Positions 51,888 to 60,981 of a stretch of DNA of 64,000 nucleotides are shown piece after piece. This DNA is from Celeribacter indicus. Lineage in GTDB: Bacteria > Pseudomonadota > Alphaproteobacteria > Rhodobacterales > Rhodobacteraceae. Below the pieces are notes generated by a model. It was given only the letters and a program-made list of their open reading frames with translations. It did not search any database and had not been told where the DNA came from. Both the position numbers and the translations under genes were made by a program. The stretch lies in assembly GCF_000819565.1 (NCBI RefSeq), contig NZ_CP004394.1, positions 62,001 through 126,000 on the forward strand. The letters are read 5' to 3'. Numbering within the stretch: position 1 is the first letter of the stretch; every line of letters begins with the position of its first letter.

Positions 51888-51903
51888 TGGCACGGCGTTT
51901 GCT
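51888..51903 (+). promoter_or_regulatory. sigma-54 promoter for the thiolase-MaoC-crotonase operon
   Basis: TGGCACGGCGTTTGCT is a perfect core match. The leader to the ATG at 51990 is about 76 nt. The 318-nt gap between the two genes holds only this promoter pair. Confidence 0.8.
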
Positions 51904-51989
51904 TTGATCCGGCCGACAGACGCGGGCCGTCCGATGTGTCCGCCGGGGGAAACCGGGCCACGCGCCCCGAAACACAGTGAAGGATCGTT

Positions 51990-53156
51990 ATGACATTGCG
52001 CAACAAGGCCGTCATCGTCGGTGTCGGCGAAAGCGATATCGGGCGCCTGCCCCACATGACCGGACTGGGCCTGAACGCGCAGGCGGCGCGCCGCGCCCTT
52101 GCCGATGCGGGGCTGAAGCATACCGACGTGGACGGGCTGCTGACCGCCTATTCCTTTACCGAACCCTATTTCATGCTCGGATCGGTGCTGGCCGAATATC
52201 TCGGCATCTCCCCGAAATACGGCGGCTCGCTCGTGGTCGGCGGCGCCTCCCCGACGGCGATGCTGCACCATGCCGCACAGGCGGTGAGCACGGGTGCCGC
52301 CGAGGTGGTGCTGGTCTGCGCCGGCGAGAACCGGGCGACCGGCATGTCGCGCGACGACGCGGTGAGCGCGCTCTCCGCCGTCGGCCACCCCTATTTCGAG
52401 GCGCCCTATGGCATCGGCATCCCCTCGCTCTACGCGATGGTCGCCACCGCCTACATGGAGAGATACGGCACCAAACGCGAGGAGATGGCGGCCGTCTCCG
52501 TCACCTTCCGCGACAATGCGCTGAAACACCCGAACGCCCAGATGAAAACCCCGCTGACGCTCGACGAGGTCATCGCGTCCAAGCCGATCTCCGACCCGCT
52601 CTGCATGTACGACTGCTGCCTGATCTCGGACGCCGGCGGCGCCTTCGTCGTCACCACGCCCGAGCGGGCGAAGGACCTGCCGGGGCGGGAGGTCTACCTC
52701 GCGGGCATCGGCGAGGCGCATACCCACGAACATCTCACCAGCGCCCCGAGCCTGACCGAGTTCGGCGCGGAGATCTCCGGGCGCACCGCCTATGGCATGG
52801 CCGGGCTCGGGCCCGAGGACATGGATCTCGCCATGCTCTACGACTGTTTCAGCATCGTGCCGATCATCGAGATGGAAGAGCTCGGCCTCGCCCCGCGCGG
52901 AGAGGGCGGCGCGCGTTTCGCCGAAGGCCAGGCGCGGATCGGCGGCCGGCTCCCGGTCAACACCCATGGCGGCATGCTGAGCCATGCCCATGCCGGCGCG
53001 GTCGGCGGGCTCATGGCCATCGTCGAGGCCGTGCGCCAGCTGCGCGGCGAGGCGGGCGAGCGGCAGACACAGGGCGCCTCGGCGGCGCTGGTGCACGGGG
53101 AAGGCGGCGTCATGTCCTCCCATTGCACCGCCATTCTCACCGCCGAAGCCCGCTAA
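51990..53156 (+). CDS. SCP2-type thiolase-like protein, probably not a classical thiolase
   Basis: 388 residues with the SCP2/lipid-transfer thiolase layout (AVIVGVGESDIGRLP; MYDCCLISDAGGAFVVTTPERA; late NTHGGMLSHAHAGAVGG). The nucleophilic Cys of thiolases, expected in the VVGGASPTAMLHH segment, is absent, and the usual C-terminal GHP after NTHGG reads AHA. Such Cys-less members usually act with a DUF35/OB-fold partner, for example as the aldolases that remove steroid side chains. An OB-fold protein is present at 62710-63102, 10 kb away. A retro-aldol or lyase role is therefore as likely as thiolysis. MaoC and crotonase genes follow at 18 and 13 nt. Confidence 0.82.
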   Translation: MTLRNKAVIVGVGESDIGRLPHMTGLGLNAQAARRALADAGLKHTDVDGLLTAYSFTEPYFMLGSVLAEYLGISPKYGGSLVVGGASPTAMLHHAAQAVSTGAAEVVLVCAGENRATGMSRDDAVSALSAVGHPYFEAPYGIGIPSLYAMVATAYMERYGTKREEMAAVSVTFRDNALKHPNAQMKTPLTLDEVIASKPISDPLCMYDCCLISDAGGAFVVTTPERAKDLPGREVYLAGIGEAHTHEHLTSAPSLTEFGAEISGRTAYGMAGLGPEDMDLAMLYDCFSIVPIIEMEELGLAPRGEGGARFAEGQARIGGRLPVNTHGGMLSHAHAGAVGGLMAIVEAVRQLRGEAGERQTQGASAALVHGEGGVMSSHCTAILTAEAR

Positions 53157-53174
53157 TCCCGGAAAGGAAAGAAG

Positions 53175-53639
53175 ATGAGCACGAATGTCAGAGGCATGTA
53201 TTTCGACGATTTCGAGGAGGGCCAGGTGATCGAGACGCCGCGGCGCACCATCACCTCGACCGATATCGTGAATTTCGCCTGCCTGTCGGGCGACTTCAAC
53301 GGGGTCCATACCGATTTCGAATATTGCAGGACGACGCCCTTCGGCGAACCCATCGCCCATGCGCCACTGGTCTACGCGGTGATGGGCGGGCTGCAATATG
53401 CCAGCGGCGTCAACGACGGCACGCTTCTCGCCGTGCTCGGCATCGACGAATGGCGGATGTTGAAACCCGTCAAGCATGGTGACACGGTGCATATGCGGTC
53501 GAAGGTGCTGAGCAAGAAACCCACTTCCAAACCGGGGCGCGGCGTCGTCTCCTTCCGGCGGGAATTCGTCAACCAGCACGACGAGGTGGTGCAGAGCATG
53601 ACCGCCACCTTCCTCTATCGCATGCGCCCCGAAGAATAA
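53175..53639 (+). CDS. MaoC-like dehydratase (hotdog hydratase 2)
   Basis: 154 residues of the MaoC/R-hydratase fold. The catalytic Asp-His pair is in SGDFNGVHTDFEY (D-x4-H, about residues 38-48), and IAHAPLVYAVMGGL follows. It hydrates 2-enoyl-CoA to the (R)-3-hydroxyacyl-CoA or dehydrates it, complementing the crotonase-type hydratases. It sits between the thiolase-like and crotonase genes with a good SD (GGAAAGGAAAG). Confidence 0.92.
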   Translation: MSTNVRGMYFDDFEEGQVIETPRRTITSTDIVNFACLSGDFNGVHTDFEYCRTTPFGEPIAHAPLVYAVMGGLQYASGVNDGTLLAVLGIDEWRMLKPVKHGDTVHMRSKVLSKKPTSKPGRGVVSFRREFVNQHDEVVQSMTATFLYRMRPEE

Positions 53640-53652
53640 GGAACATCCCGGA

Positions 53653-54441
53653 ATGTCAGAAGATCTTCTGTTCGAGGTCGCCGACGGCGTGGCGACCATC
53701 ACGATCAACCGCCCGGACAAGCGCAACTCCTTCACCGACGAGATGGTGCGCCAGTGGGTCGGCTGGCTCGAGGAGTGCAGGACCCGCGAGGACGTGCGCG
53801 TGATCGTCTTCACCGGCTCGGACACGGCCTTCTCCGCCGGCGGCGACATGGGCGGGATGAAGGGCAAAGCGGAACGGACCCCGCTCGAGGCGCGGGCGGG
53901 CATCGTCGCCAACACCCAGTCGCTCGCCCGCTGCGTCGAGACCATCGAGAAGCCGGTGATCGCCGCGATCAACGGCGTCGCGGTCGGCGGCGGGCTCGAC
54001 ATCGCGCTGATGTGCGACGTGCGGCTCGCCACCGCCTCCGCGCGGATGGCCGAAACCTATGCGAAGATGGGCCTCGTGCCGGGTGTCGGCGGGGCCTGGT
54101 TCCTGCCGCGCATCGTCGGCCAGTCGGTCGCGCTCGACATGTTCTGGACCGCGCGCTGGGTCGGGGCGGAGGAGGCGCTGTCGCTCGGGCTCGTCAACCA
54201 CGTCTATCCCGACGAGAGCTTCCGCGAGGAGGTCGCCGCCTATGCCCGCCGCATCGCGGAGGCCGCGCCGCTCTCGGTCCATTTCATCAAGCAGCTCGTG
54301 CGGCAATCGCTCGACGTGGACCTGCGCACCCATCTCGACGCGCTCGCCTCGCATATCGCGCTGGTGCGGACGAGCTCGGACCACAAGGAGGCGGTCGCCG
54401 CCTTCAAGGAGAAGCGCAAGCCGAATTTCAACGGAAACTGA
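53653..54441 (+). CDS. enoyl-CoA hydratase/isomerase family protein (262 aa)
   Basis: A crotonase: [14 protein letters not shown] (oxyanion hole), [51 protein letters not shown]. The first hydratase Glu (GGGAE) is replaced by Leu-Asp (GGGLD) and the second (PE) by AK, so simple hydration is unlikely; isomerase, hydrolase or dehalogenase-type activity is possible. It ends FKEKRKPNF as crotonases often do. Third gene of the operon from 51888. Confidence 0.88.
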   Translation: MSEDLLFEVADGVATITINRPDKRNSFTDEMVRQWVGWLEECRTREDVRVIVFTGSDTAFSAGGDMGGMKGKAERTPLEARAGIVANTQSLARCVETIEKPVIAAINGVAVGGGLDIALMCDVRLATASARMAETYAKMGLVPGVGGAWFLPRIVGQSVALDMFWTARWVGAEEALSLGLVNHVYPDESFREEVAAYARRIAEAAPLSVHFIKQLVRQSLDVDLRTHLDALASHIALVRTSSDHKEAVAAFKEKRKPNFNGN

Positions 54442-54457
54442 CCGGCGCGGGCCGCGA

Positions 54458-54473
54458 TGGCACGCCGGTTGCA
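54458..54473 (+). promoter_or_regulatory. sigma-54 promoter for etfBA
   Basis: TGGCACGCCGGTTGCA is a perfect core match 17 nt after the crotonase stop, with a leader of about 59 nt to the ATG at 54543. It ties this electron carrier to the regulon. Confidence 0.8.
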
Positions 54474-54542
54474 ATGCTGCGCTTTCGGGGCCGGGCCGCA
54501 TGGCCGCTCCGGCGCAGACAACGGAAAGTCTGGACTCAGGAT

Positions 54543-55295
54543 ATGAAGATAATCGTACCGATCAAACGGGTGATCGACTACAACGTGAAGGTTAAGGTTA
54601 AGGCGGACGGCACGGGTGTCGATCTTGCGAATGTGAAGATGTCGATGAACCCGTTCGACGAGATCGCGGTGGAGGAGGCGATCCGGCTGAAGGAGGCGGG
54701 TGTTGCGACCGAGGTTGTGGTCGTGTCGATCGGGGAGAAGAAGGCGACGGACACGCTGCGCAACGCGCTCGCGATGGGGGCGGACCGGGCGATCCTCGTG
54801 GAGGAGGCGCAGGGCGTGGAGATCGAACCGCTCGCCGTGGCGAAGATCCTCGCGAAGGTGGCGGAGGCGGAGAGCCCCGATCTGGTGATCCTCGGCAAGC
54901 AGGCGATCGACAACGACATGAACGCCACCGGGCAGATGCTGGCCGCGCTGCTGGGCTGGGGCCAGGCGACCTTCGCCTCCGAGGTGAAGGTCGGGGACGG
55001 CAAGGCCGTGGTGACCCGCGAGGTCGACGGCGGGTTGCAGACCATCTCCGTGCCGCTGCCGGCGATCGTCACCACCGACCTGCGCCTCAACGAGCCGCGC
55101 TATGCCTCCCTGCCGAACATCATGAAGGCGAAGAAGAAGCCGCTCGAGGAGAAGACGGCCGCCGATTACGGCGTCGACACCTCCCCCCGCCTGACGGTGG
55201 TGGCGACCGCGGAGCCGCCGGCGCGGGCCGCCGGGGTCCGGGTCGGCTCCGTCGACGAACTTGTCGCGAAACTCAAGGAAGGAGGGCTCGTCTGA
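54543..55295 (+). CDS. etfB: electron transfer flavoprotein beta subunit
   Basis: 250 residues: [73 protein letters not shown], and the C-terminal [13 protein letters not shown], all typical of group I EtfB. With EtfA it collects electrons from acyl-CoA dehydrogenases and passes them to ETF:quinone oxidoreductase, which is not in the window. The beta stop overlaps the alpha start by one base. The four acyl-CoA dehydrogenase genes nearby (two distinct plus the duplicated one) are the obvious donors. Confidence 0.96.
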   Translation: MKIIVPIKRVIDYNVKVKVKADGTGVDLANVKMSMNPFDEIAVEEAIRLKEAGVATEVVVVSIGEKKATDTLRNALAMGADRAILVEEAQGVEIEPLAVAKILAKVAEAESPDLVILGKQAIDNDMNATGQMLAALLGWGQATFASEVKVGDGKAVVTREVDGGLQTISVPLPAIVTTDLRLNEPRYASLPNIMKAKKKPLEEKTAADYGVDTSPRLTVVATAEPPARAAGVRVGSVDELVAKLKEGGLV

Positions 55296-56215
55296 TGGCC
55301 GTTCTGTGTCTTGCCGAAGTTGCGGGCGGGGAGCTCGCCCCGGATGCCACCGCGAAGGCGGTCACCGCCGCCGCGAGCCTCGGGGAGGTGACGCTGCTGG
55401 TCTGCGGCCCCGCCGCGGCCGGAGAGGCCGCTGCCGGGATCGCGGGCGTCGCGAAGGTGCTCCTCGCGGAGGATGCCGCCTATGCCCACGGGCTGGCCGA
55501 GCCGCTGGCCGGGCTGATCGTCTCGCTGGCGGGCGATTACGCTCATATCGTCGCCCCCGCCACGACCACGGGCAAGAACGTGCTGCCGCGGGTGGCCGCG
55601 CTGCTCGATGTGATGGTCCTCACCGATGTCACCTCCGTCGTGGATGCCGAAACCTTCACGCGCCCGGTCTATGCGGGCAACGCTGTCCAGACGATACGCT
55701 CGAAAGATGAAAAGAAGGTTATCACCTTCCGCACCTCGAGCTTCGAGGCCGCCGGCAGCGGCGGCCCGGCGCCGGTGGAGAGCGTCTCGGGCGCGGGCGA
55801 CAGCGGCCTGTCGGCCTTCGTGGAGGACAAGGTGGCCGAGAGCGACCGGCCGGAGCTGACCTCGGCGAAGATCGTGGTCTCGGGCGGGCGCGGGCTCGGG
55901 TCGGAGGAGAATTTCGCGATCGTCGAAAGCCTGGCCGACAAGCTCGGCGCGGCGGTGGGCGCCTCCCGCGCGGCGGTGGATTCGGGCTATGCGCCGAACG
56001 ATTTCCAGGTCGGCCAGACCGGCAAGGTGGTCGCGCCCGAGCTCTATATCGCCGTCGGCATCTCCGGCGCGATCCAGCACCTCGCCGGCATGAAGGACAG
56101 CAAGGTCATCGTCGCGATCAACAAGGACGAGGAGGCCCCGATCTTCCAGGTCGCCGACTACGGCCTCGTCGCAGACCTCTTCGACGCCCTCCCGGAACTC
56201 ACCGGGAAGCTCTGA
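55295..56215 (+). CDS. etfA: electron transfer flavoprotein alpha subunit
   Basis: 306 residues. The N-terminal domain starts [25 protein letters not shown]. The C-terminal FAD domain has [75 protein letters not shown] segments, the standard EtfA FAD signature. It follows EtfB with a one-base overlap (TGATG). Confidence 0.97.
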   Translation: MAVLCLAEVAGGELAPDATAKAVTAAASLGEVTLLVCGPAAAGEAAAGIAGVAKVLLAEDAAYAHGLAEPLAGLIVSLAGDYAHIVAPATTTGKNVLPRVAALLDVMVLTDVTSVVDAETFTRPVYAGNAVQTIRSKDEKKVITFRTSSFEAAGSGGPAPVESVSGAGDSGLSAFVEDKVAESDRPELTSAKIVVSGGRGLGSEENFAIVESLADKLGAAVGASRAAVDSGYAPNDFQVGQTGKVVAPELYIAVGISGAIQHLAGMKDSKVIVAINKDEEAPIFQVADYGLVADLFDALPELTGKL

Positions 56216-56312
56216 GCGGAACGCACCGGGACGCGGCGCGCTCCGCTCCCGGCTGCCCCCCAAGGCCCCGGCCGGCCTCTCCTCCCCCGGCCGGGGCCGA
56301 ATATCAAATTTC

Positions 56313-56329
56313 CACCGTGAATCACGGTG
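56313..56329. promoter_or_regulatory. perfect 17-bp palindrome before the thiolase, operator candidate
   Basis: CACCGTGA-A-TCACGGTG is an 8-bp perfect inverted repeat around one base, 22 nt before the thiolase ATG. It lies in the one multi-gene unit with no sigma-54 promoter. It resembles a dimeric-repressor operator (for example TetR- or GntR-sized); no such regulator gene is in view. Confidence 0.45.
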
Positions 56330-56350
56330 TCAGACGCAGGAAAGAAACTT

Positions 56351-57553
56351 ATGGACGCATTCATCTGTGACGGGATCCGCACACCGATCGGGCGCTACGG
56401 CGGCGCGCTGTCCTCGATCCGCGCGGACGACCTTGCCGCGCTGCCGATCGCCGCACTGATGGAGCGCAACCCGCAGGTCGACTGGTCGCGGCTCGACGAG
56501 GTGATCCTCGGTTCGGCCAACCAGGCGGGCGAGGACAACCGCAACGTGGCGCGCATGGCCGCGCTCCTGGCCGGGCTGCCGGTCGAGGTGCCGGGGACAA
56601 CGGTGAACCGGCTCTGTGCCTCGGGCATGGATGCGGTCGGCATGGGCGCGCGCGGGATCCGGGCGGGCGACTACGACATGGTGATCGCGGGCGGCGTCGA
56701 ATCCATGTCCCGCGCGCCCTTCGTCATGCCGAAGGCCACGAGCGCCTTCTCGCGCGCCAACGCGGTCTACGACACGACGATCGGCTGGCGGTTCGAGAAC
56801 CCGAAGATGAAGGCGCAATACGGCACCGACTCCATGCCGCAGACCGCCGACAACGTGGCCGGGGATCACGGCATCTCGCGCGAGGATCAGGACGCCTTCG
56901 CCGCGCGGTCGCAGGCGCGCTGGCAGGCCGCCCATGAGGCGGGCGTGTTCGGCGACGAGATCGCGCCGGTCCAGGTGCCGAGGCGCAAGGCCGACCCGGT
57001 CACGGTGGACAGGGACGAACATCCCCGCCCCGGCACGGATACGGCGACCCTCGCGAAACTGCGCGGCGTGAACGGGCCGGAGCGCACGGTCACGGCGGGC
57101 AATGCCTCCGGCGTGAACGACGGCGCGGCGGCGCTGCTGCTGGCCGGAGAGGCGGCGGTGGCGGCGCAGGGGCTGACGCCGGTCGCGCGCATCGTCGCGA
57201 TGGCCGCCGCCGGCGTGCCCCCGCGGGTGATGGGCATCGGTCCCGTGCCGGCCACGCAAAAGGTGCTCGCGCGCACCGGTCTCTCCATCGCGGACATGGA
57301 TCTGATCGAACTGAACGAGGCCTTCGCGAGCCAGGCGCTCGCCACGCTGCGCGCCCTCGGCGTTCCCGACGATGCGCCGCATGTCAACCCGAACGGCGGC
57401 GCCATCGCGCTCGGCCATCCGCTCGGCATGTCGGGGGCCCGGCTCGTGCTGACGGCGGCGCGCGAACTCAAGCGCCGCGGCGGCAGATACGCGCTGTGCA
57501 CCATGTGCGTCGGCGTCGGCCAGGGCACGGCCCTCGTGCTCGAGGCCGTGTGA
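56351..57553 (+). CDS. acetyl-CoA acyltransferase (thiolase, PcaF-like)
   Basis: A 400-residue classical thiolase with all three active-site motifs: [18 protein letters not shown] (nucleophilic Cys near residue 90), [19 protein letters not shown] (catalytic His) and [14 protein letters not shown] (second Cys). Length and [18 protein letters not shown] start match beta-ketoadipyl-CoA thiolase/PcaF relatives. It performs the last thiolytic step of beta-oxidation or beta-ketoadipate-like pathways. The ATG at 56351 follows AGGAAAG; an upstream GTG at 56327 is less likely because it lies in the palindrome. The ADH and ALDH genes follow closely. Confidence 0.93.
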   Translation: MDAFICDGIRTPIGRYGGALSSIRADDLAALPIAALMERNPQVDWSRLDEVILGSANQAGEDNRNVARMAALLAGLPVEVPGTTVNRLCASGMDAVGMGARGIRAGDYDMVIAGGVESMSRAPFVMPKATSAFSRANAVYDTTIGWRFENPKMKAQYGTDSMPQTADNVAGDHGISREDQDAFAARSQARWQAAHEAGVFGDEIAPVQVPRRKADPVTVDRDEHPRPGTDTATLAKLRGVNGPERTVTAGNASGVNDGAAALLLAGEAAVAAQGLTPVARIVAMAAAGVPPRVMGIGPVPATQKVLARTGLSIADMDLIELNEAFASQALATLRALGVPDDAPHVNPNGGAIALGHPLGMSGARLVLTAARELKRRGGRYALCTMCVGVGQGTALVLEAV

Positions 57554-57572
57554 TGAAACCTGAGGAGACAGA

Positions 57573-58604
57573 GTGATGAAAGCAGTGGTTTTTCTCGGGG
57601 AGGGAGAGCTCGAGATCCGGGACTACCCCGATCCCGCCCCCGGCCCCGACGAGGTGATCGTGGAGATCCGGGCCTCCGGCATGTGCGGCACCGACCTGCA
57701 CCACCTGCACGGGCCGAAACGGTCCGAGGACCAGATCGTGATCGAGGGGCACGAACCCTGCGGCGTCGTGGCCGAGATCGGCAGCGCCGTGCATCCGAAC
57801 GAGGCGCGGATCGGGGACCGCGTCATGGTGCACCATTACGACGGCTGCCGGACCTGTCACGAATGCCGCTCCGGCTCGACCCAGCTCTGCACCCATTCGA
57901 AGATCGTCTACGGCGGGCTCAACGGCGACGGCTCGCATGCGCATTACATGAAGGTGCCCGCCCACACCCTCGTGCGCCTGCCCGACGAGCTGTCCTTCAA
58001 GGCGGGGGCGGCGGTCTCCTGCGGCACCGGCACGGCCTTCGGCGCGATCAAGCGCGTCGATCTGACCGGCGAGGACACGGTGGCGATCTTCGGTCAGGGG
58101 CCGGTGGGGCTGAGCTGCACGATGTTCGCGAAAGCCTTCGGCGCACGGGTGATCGCGCTCGACATCGGCGAGGAGCGCCTCGGCATGGCGAAAAAATTCG
58201 GCGCCGACTACGTCATCAACCCGCTGAAGGACGATCCGGTGGAAGCGATCCGCGATCTGACCCGCGGCGGCCACGGCGCGGACAAATCCATCGAATGCTC
58301 GGCCAACCGCGACGCGCGGCGCCAGGCGCTCGAGGCGGTGCGGCTCAACGGCACCGCCTGCATGGTGGGGGCCTATGGCGACATGCAGGTGGACGTGCAC
58401 CAGATCATCCAGCTCCAGAAATCGCTGCTCGGCTCGCTGACCTTCTCGAAGAACATGCAATACGATTGCGCCGCCTTCGTGGCCGAGCGCGGTCTCGACG
58501 TGGAGACGCTGTTCACCCACGATTTCCGTCTCGAGGAGGCGCGGCGCGCCTATGATCTCTTCGACGAACGCAAGATTGGGAAAGGCGTCTTCGTCTTCGA
58601 CTGA
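57573..58604 (+). CDS. zinc-dependent alcohol dehydrogenase (threonine/sorbitol-dehydrogenase-like MDR)
   Basis: 343 residues: SGMCGTDLHHLHG (catalytic Zn Cys), EGHEPCGVV, structural zinc loop CRTCHECRSGSTQLC, NAD motif VAIFGQGPVGLSCTMFAKAFGA. It is closest in pattern to the TDH/sorbitol dehydrogenase MDR branch. It would oxidise a secondary alcohol. It lies 19 nt after the thiolase and 18 nt before the ALDH. Confidence 0.9.
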   Translation: MMKAVVFLGEGELEIRDYPDPAPGPDEVIVEIRASGMCGTDLHHLHGPKRSEDQIVIEGHEPCGVVAEIGSAVHPNEARIGDRVMVHHYDGCRTCHECRSGSTQLCTHSKIVYGGLNGDGSHAHYMKVPAHTLVRLPDELSFKAGAAVSCGTGTAFGAIKRVDLTGEDTVAIFGQGPVGLSCTMFAKAFGARVIALDIGEERLGMAKKFGADYVINPLKDDPVEAIRDLTRGGHGADKSIECSANRDARRQALEAVRLNGTACMVGAYGDMQVDVHQIIQLQKSLLGSLTFSKNMQYDCAAFVAERGLDVETLFTHDFRLEEARRAYDLFDERKIGKGVFVFD

Positions 58605-58622
58605 CGGAGGGCCGGAAAGGAC

Positions 58623-60044
58623 ATGATGAAACAGTACGGACAGTTCTATATCGACGGCGCCTGGGTCGATCCGGTCTCCTCGCGGCCCTTCGAGCTCGTG
58701 AATCCCGCGACCGAGGAGGTCTTTGCCACCGTCGCCCTCGGCAGTCCCGAGGATGTGGACCGTGCCGTGACGGCGGCGCGCCGGGCCTTCGGGAGTTTCG
58801 GGCGCACGACGCCGGCGGAGCGTATCGAGCTCCTGGAGTCGATCATCTCGGTCTACGAGAAGCGCTCCGGCGAGCTGATGGCCGCGCTGACGGAGGAGAT
58901 GGGCGCGCCCGTCTCGCTCAAGCAGCAATGCGGCGCGGGGCTCGCCTCTCTCAGGCAGGCGGTGGAGACGCTGAAGGGCTACGAGTTCGAGACCCGGCTC
59001 GGCGTGAACATCATCCAGCGCGAGCCGATCGGCGTCGCGGGTCTCATCACGCCCTGGAACTGGCCGGCGCAGCTCATCTGCAACAAGATCTCCTCGGCCT
59101 TCGCGGCGGGCTGCACCGTGGTGGTGAAGCCCTCCGAATTCACGCCGGTGGATGCGATCGTGATCGCGGAGATCCTGCACGAGGCGGGCGTGCCCGCGGG
59201 TGTGTTCAACCTCGTGAACGGCGACGGGCCGGGCGTCGGCAACGCGATCAGCAGCCATGAGGACATCGACATCGTGTCCTTCACCGGATCGACGCGGGCG
59301 GGCATCCTCGTGGCCGAGGCGGCGGCGAAGACGGTGAAGCGCGTGGCCCAGGAGCTCGGCGGCAAATCCGCGAACCTCATCCTGCCCGATGCCGACCTGC
59401 GCGCGGCGGCACATTACAACGTGTCCCGCGGTTTCTCCAACAGCGGCCAGTCCTGCCATTCCCCGACCCGCATCCTCGTCCACGAGGACCAGCTCGCCGA
59501 GCTCGAAGGCTACCTTCGCGACTATGCCGCGGAGATCCGCGTCGGCGATCCAACCGATCCGGCCACGACCCACGGTCCGGTGGTCAACCGCGCCCAGTTC
59601 GACCGGATCCAGTCCTATATCGAAACGGGCGTGAAGGAGGGCGGACGCATCATCGTCGGCGGACCCGGCCGCCCCGAGGGGCTCGAGCGCGGCTTCTTCG
59701 TGCGGCCCACGATCTTTTCCGACATCACCCGCGACATGACCATCGCGCGGGAGGAGATCTTCGGCATGGTCACCGCGATCCTCACCTACGGGACGGTGGA
59801 GGAGGCCATCGACATCGCCAATGACACGAAATACGGGCTCGGCGCCTATGTCTTCGGCGCGGACAGGGATCAGGCGCTCGACGTCTGCCGCCGGATGAAG
59901 GCGGGGCGCGTGTTCTACAACGGTGCGCCGGCCAACACGGTCGCCCCGATGGGCGGCTACAAGCAGTCCGGCAACGGCCGCGAGATGGGCGTGTTCGGGA
60001 TGGAGGAATTCCTCGAGATCAAGGCGATCATCGGCTTCGACTGA
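58623..60044 (+). CDS. aldehyde dehydrogenase (473 aa)
   Basis: ALDH signatures: TPWNWPAQLICNKISSAFAAGCTVVVKPSEFTP, FTGSTRAGILVAEAA, ELGGKSANLIL (Glu) and SGQSCHSPTRILV (catalytic Cys), with the C-terminal GGYKQSGNGREMG. It oxidises an aldehyde to an acid with NAD(P). It ends the thiolase-ADH-ALDH unit and is followed by a strong bidirectional terminator. It is a different subgroup from the ALDH at 27534. Confidence 0.93.
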   Translation: MMKQYGQFYIDGAWVDPVSSRPFELVNPATEEVFATVALGSPEDVDRAVTAARRAFGSFGRTTPAERIELLESIISVYEKRSGELMAALTEEMGAPVSLKQQCGAGLASLRQAVETLKGYEFETRLGVNIIQREPIGVAGLITPWNWPAQLICNKISSAFAAGCTVVVKPSEFTPVDAIVIAEILHEAGVPAGVFNLVNGDGPGVGNAISSHEDIDIVSFTGSTRAGILVAEAAAKTVKRVAQELGGKSANLILPDADLRAAAHYNVSRGFSNSGQSCHSPTRILVHEDQLAELEGYLRDYAAEIRVGDPTDPATTHGPVVNRAQFDRIQSYIETGVKEGGRIIVGGPGRPEGLERGFFVRPTIFSDITRDMTIAREEIFGMVTAILTYGTVEEAIDIANDTKYGLGAYVFGADRDQALDVCRRMKAGRVFYNGAPANTVAPMGGYKQSGNGREMGVFGMEEFLEIKAIIGFD

Positions 60045-60065
60045 GGCGAACCGGAAAGACGGCGG

Positions 60066-60097
60066 AAAACCGGCGGGCGCCCTGCCCTGCCGGTTTT
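60066..60097. terminator. bidirectional Rho-independent terminator
   Basis: AAAACCGGC (60066-60074) and GCCGGTTTT (60089-60097) form a 9-bp perfect stem with a 14-nt loop. An A-tract on one side and a T-tract on the other serve both the ALDH (stop 60044) and the convergent thioesterase gene (stop 60099). Confidence 0.85.
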
Positions 60098-60098
60098 C

Positions 60099-60968
60099 TC
60101 ATGCGCTCATCCGCGCGCGATAGGCCGTCATGATGAACTCCGGCACCGGCACGGCGCGCCGTGCCTCCAGGTCGATGATCAGCACGAGCGAGGCCATGGT
60201 CGCCAGCACCTCGCCGCCCTGCGCGGTCTCGAGCTGGTGGCGCATGACCACGCGCTTGTCCTCGAACCGCTCGAACCAGGACACGAGCCGGACGAGCGAC
60301 CCCACCGGCGCGCTCGCGTGGTATCCGAAACACAGCTCCACCATCGCCCGTCCCAGCCGGCGCGCGTAGAGATCCGCGACCACGACACCGCCATGCGCCC
60401 AGAGGTGCGGCGAGCCCTCGTTGAGATAGCCGTGCATCACATCCGCCCGGATCCGCCCCTGTGCATCGAGATCGCCGGGCCGGACGATATCGAGGCGGGA
60501 GACGACCGCCCGGCCGCCTGACAAGAGGTCCGCCCCGTCCACGACCTCCGGCGCCCCGGCCGGCAGGCCGCGCGGGCCGAGCGTCGCGAGCTCCGGCTCG
60601 CTCGCCACCGGGATCGCGGCGACGTCGAAGCCCGGTGCCTCGAAGGACACGGCGGCGAGACGGCCGCTCACGGAATGACGCATCCTGTGGATCAGCCCAT
60701 AGGCGCCGACCGGCTCGGGCAGGCGCGCGGTCTCGATCACCATCGGCTCACCGCCGCGCAGCTCGCGGAAGAACCGGATATGCCGCGCATGGGTCATCGC
60801 CCCGCCGGGCGGCGCATGGGCGAGAAGGACCGCCGCCACTTCCGACGCGCGCTGGAACGCGCCGGTGTAGTAGCGGCCGTTCCAGTGCTCGTTCTCGTCC
60901 CGCTCCCAATGGAGCACATGGCCCCGGTGCGTTTCGGAAAATCCGCCTCTGTCCCCGGTGCTCGACAT
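60099..60968 (-). CDS. hotdog thioesterase-like protein (289 aa)
   Basis: The N-terminal half (HVLHWERDENEHWNGRYYTGAFQRASEVAAVLL) and the C-terminal half (DIVRPGDLDAQGRIRADVMHGYLNEGSPHLWA) each look like a 4-hydroxybenzoyl-CoA-thioesterase-type hotdog, giving a double-hotdog protein. It is expected to hydrolyse an acyl-CoA, perhaps to release CoA from dead-end intermediates. The first half has N-E-H-W-N in the usual D-x-N-x-H-xx-N position. It shares its layout with the gene directly upstream (60982). Last gene of a four-gene unit. Confidence 0.75.
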   Translation of the reverse strand: MSSTGDRGGFSETHRGHVLHWERDENEHWNGRYYTGAFQRASEVAAVLLAHAPPGGAMTHARHIRFFRELRGGEPMVIETARLPEPVGAYGLIHRMRHSVSGRLAAVSFEAPGFDVAAIPVASEPELATLGPRGLPAGAPEVVDGADLLSGGRAVVSRLDIVRPGDLDAQGRIRADVMHGYLNEGSPHLWAHGGVVVADLYARRLGRAMVELCFGYHASAPVGSLVRLVSWFERFEDKRVVMRHQLETAQGGEVLATMASLVLIIDLEARRAVPVPEFIMTAYRARMSA

Positions 60969-60981
60969 CCGGCCTTCTCCC

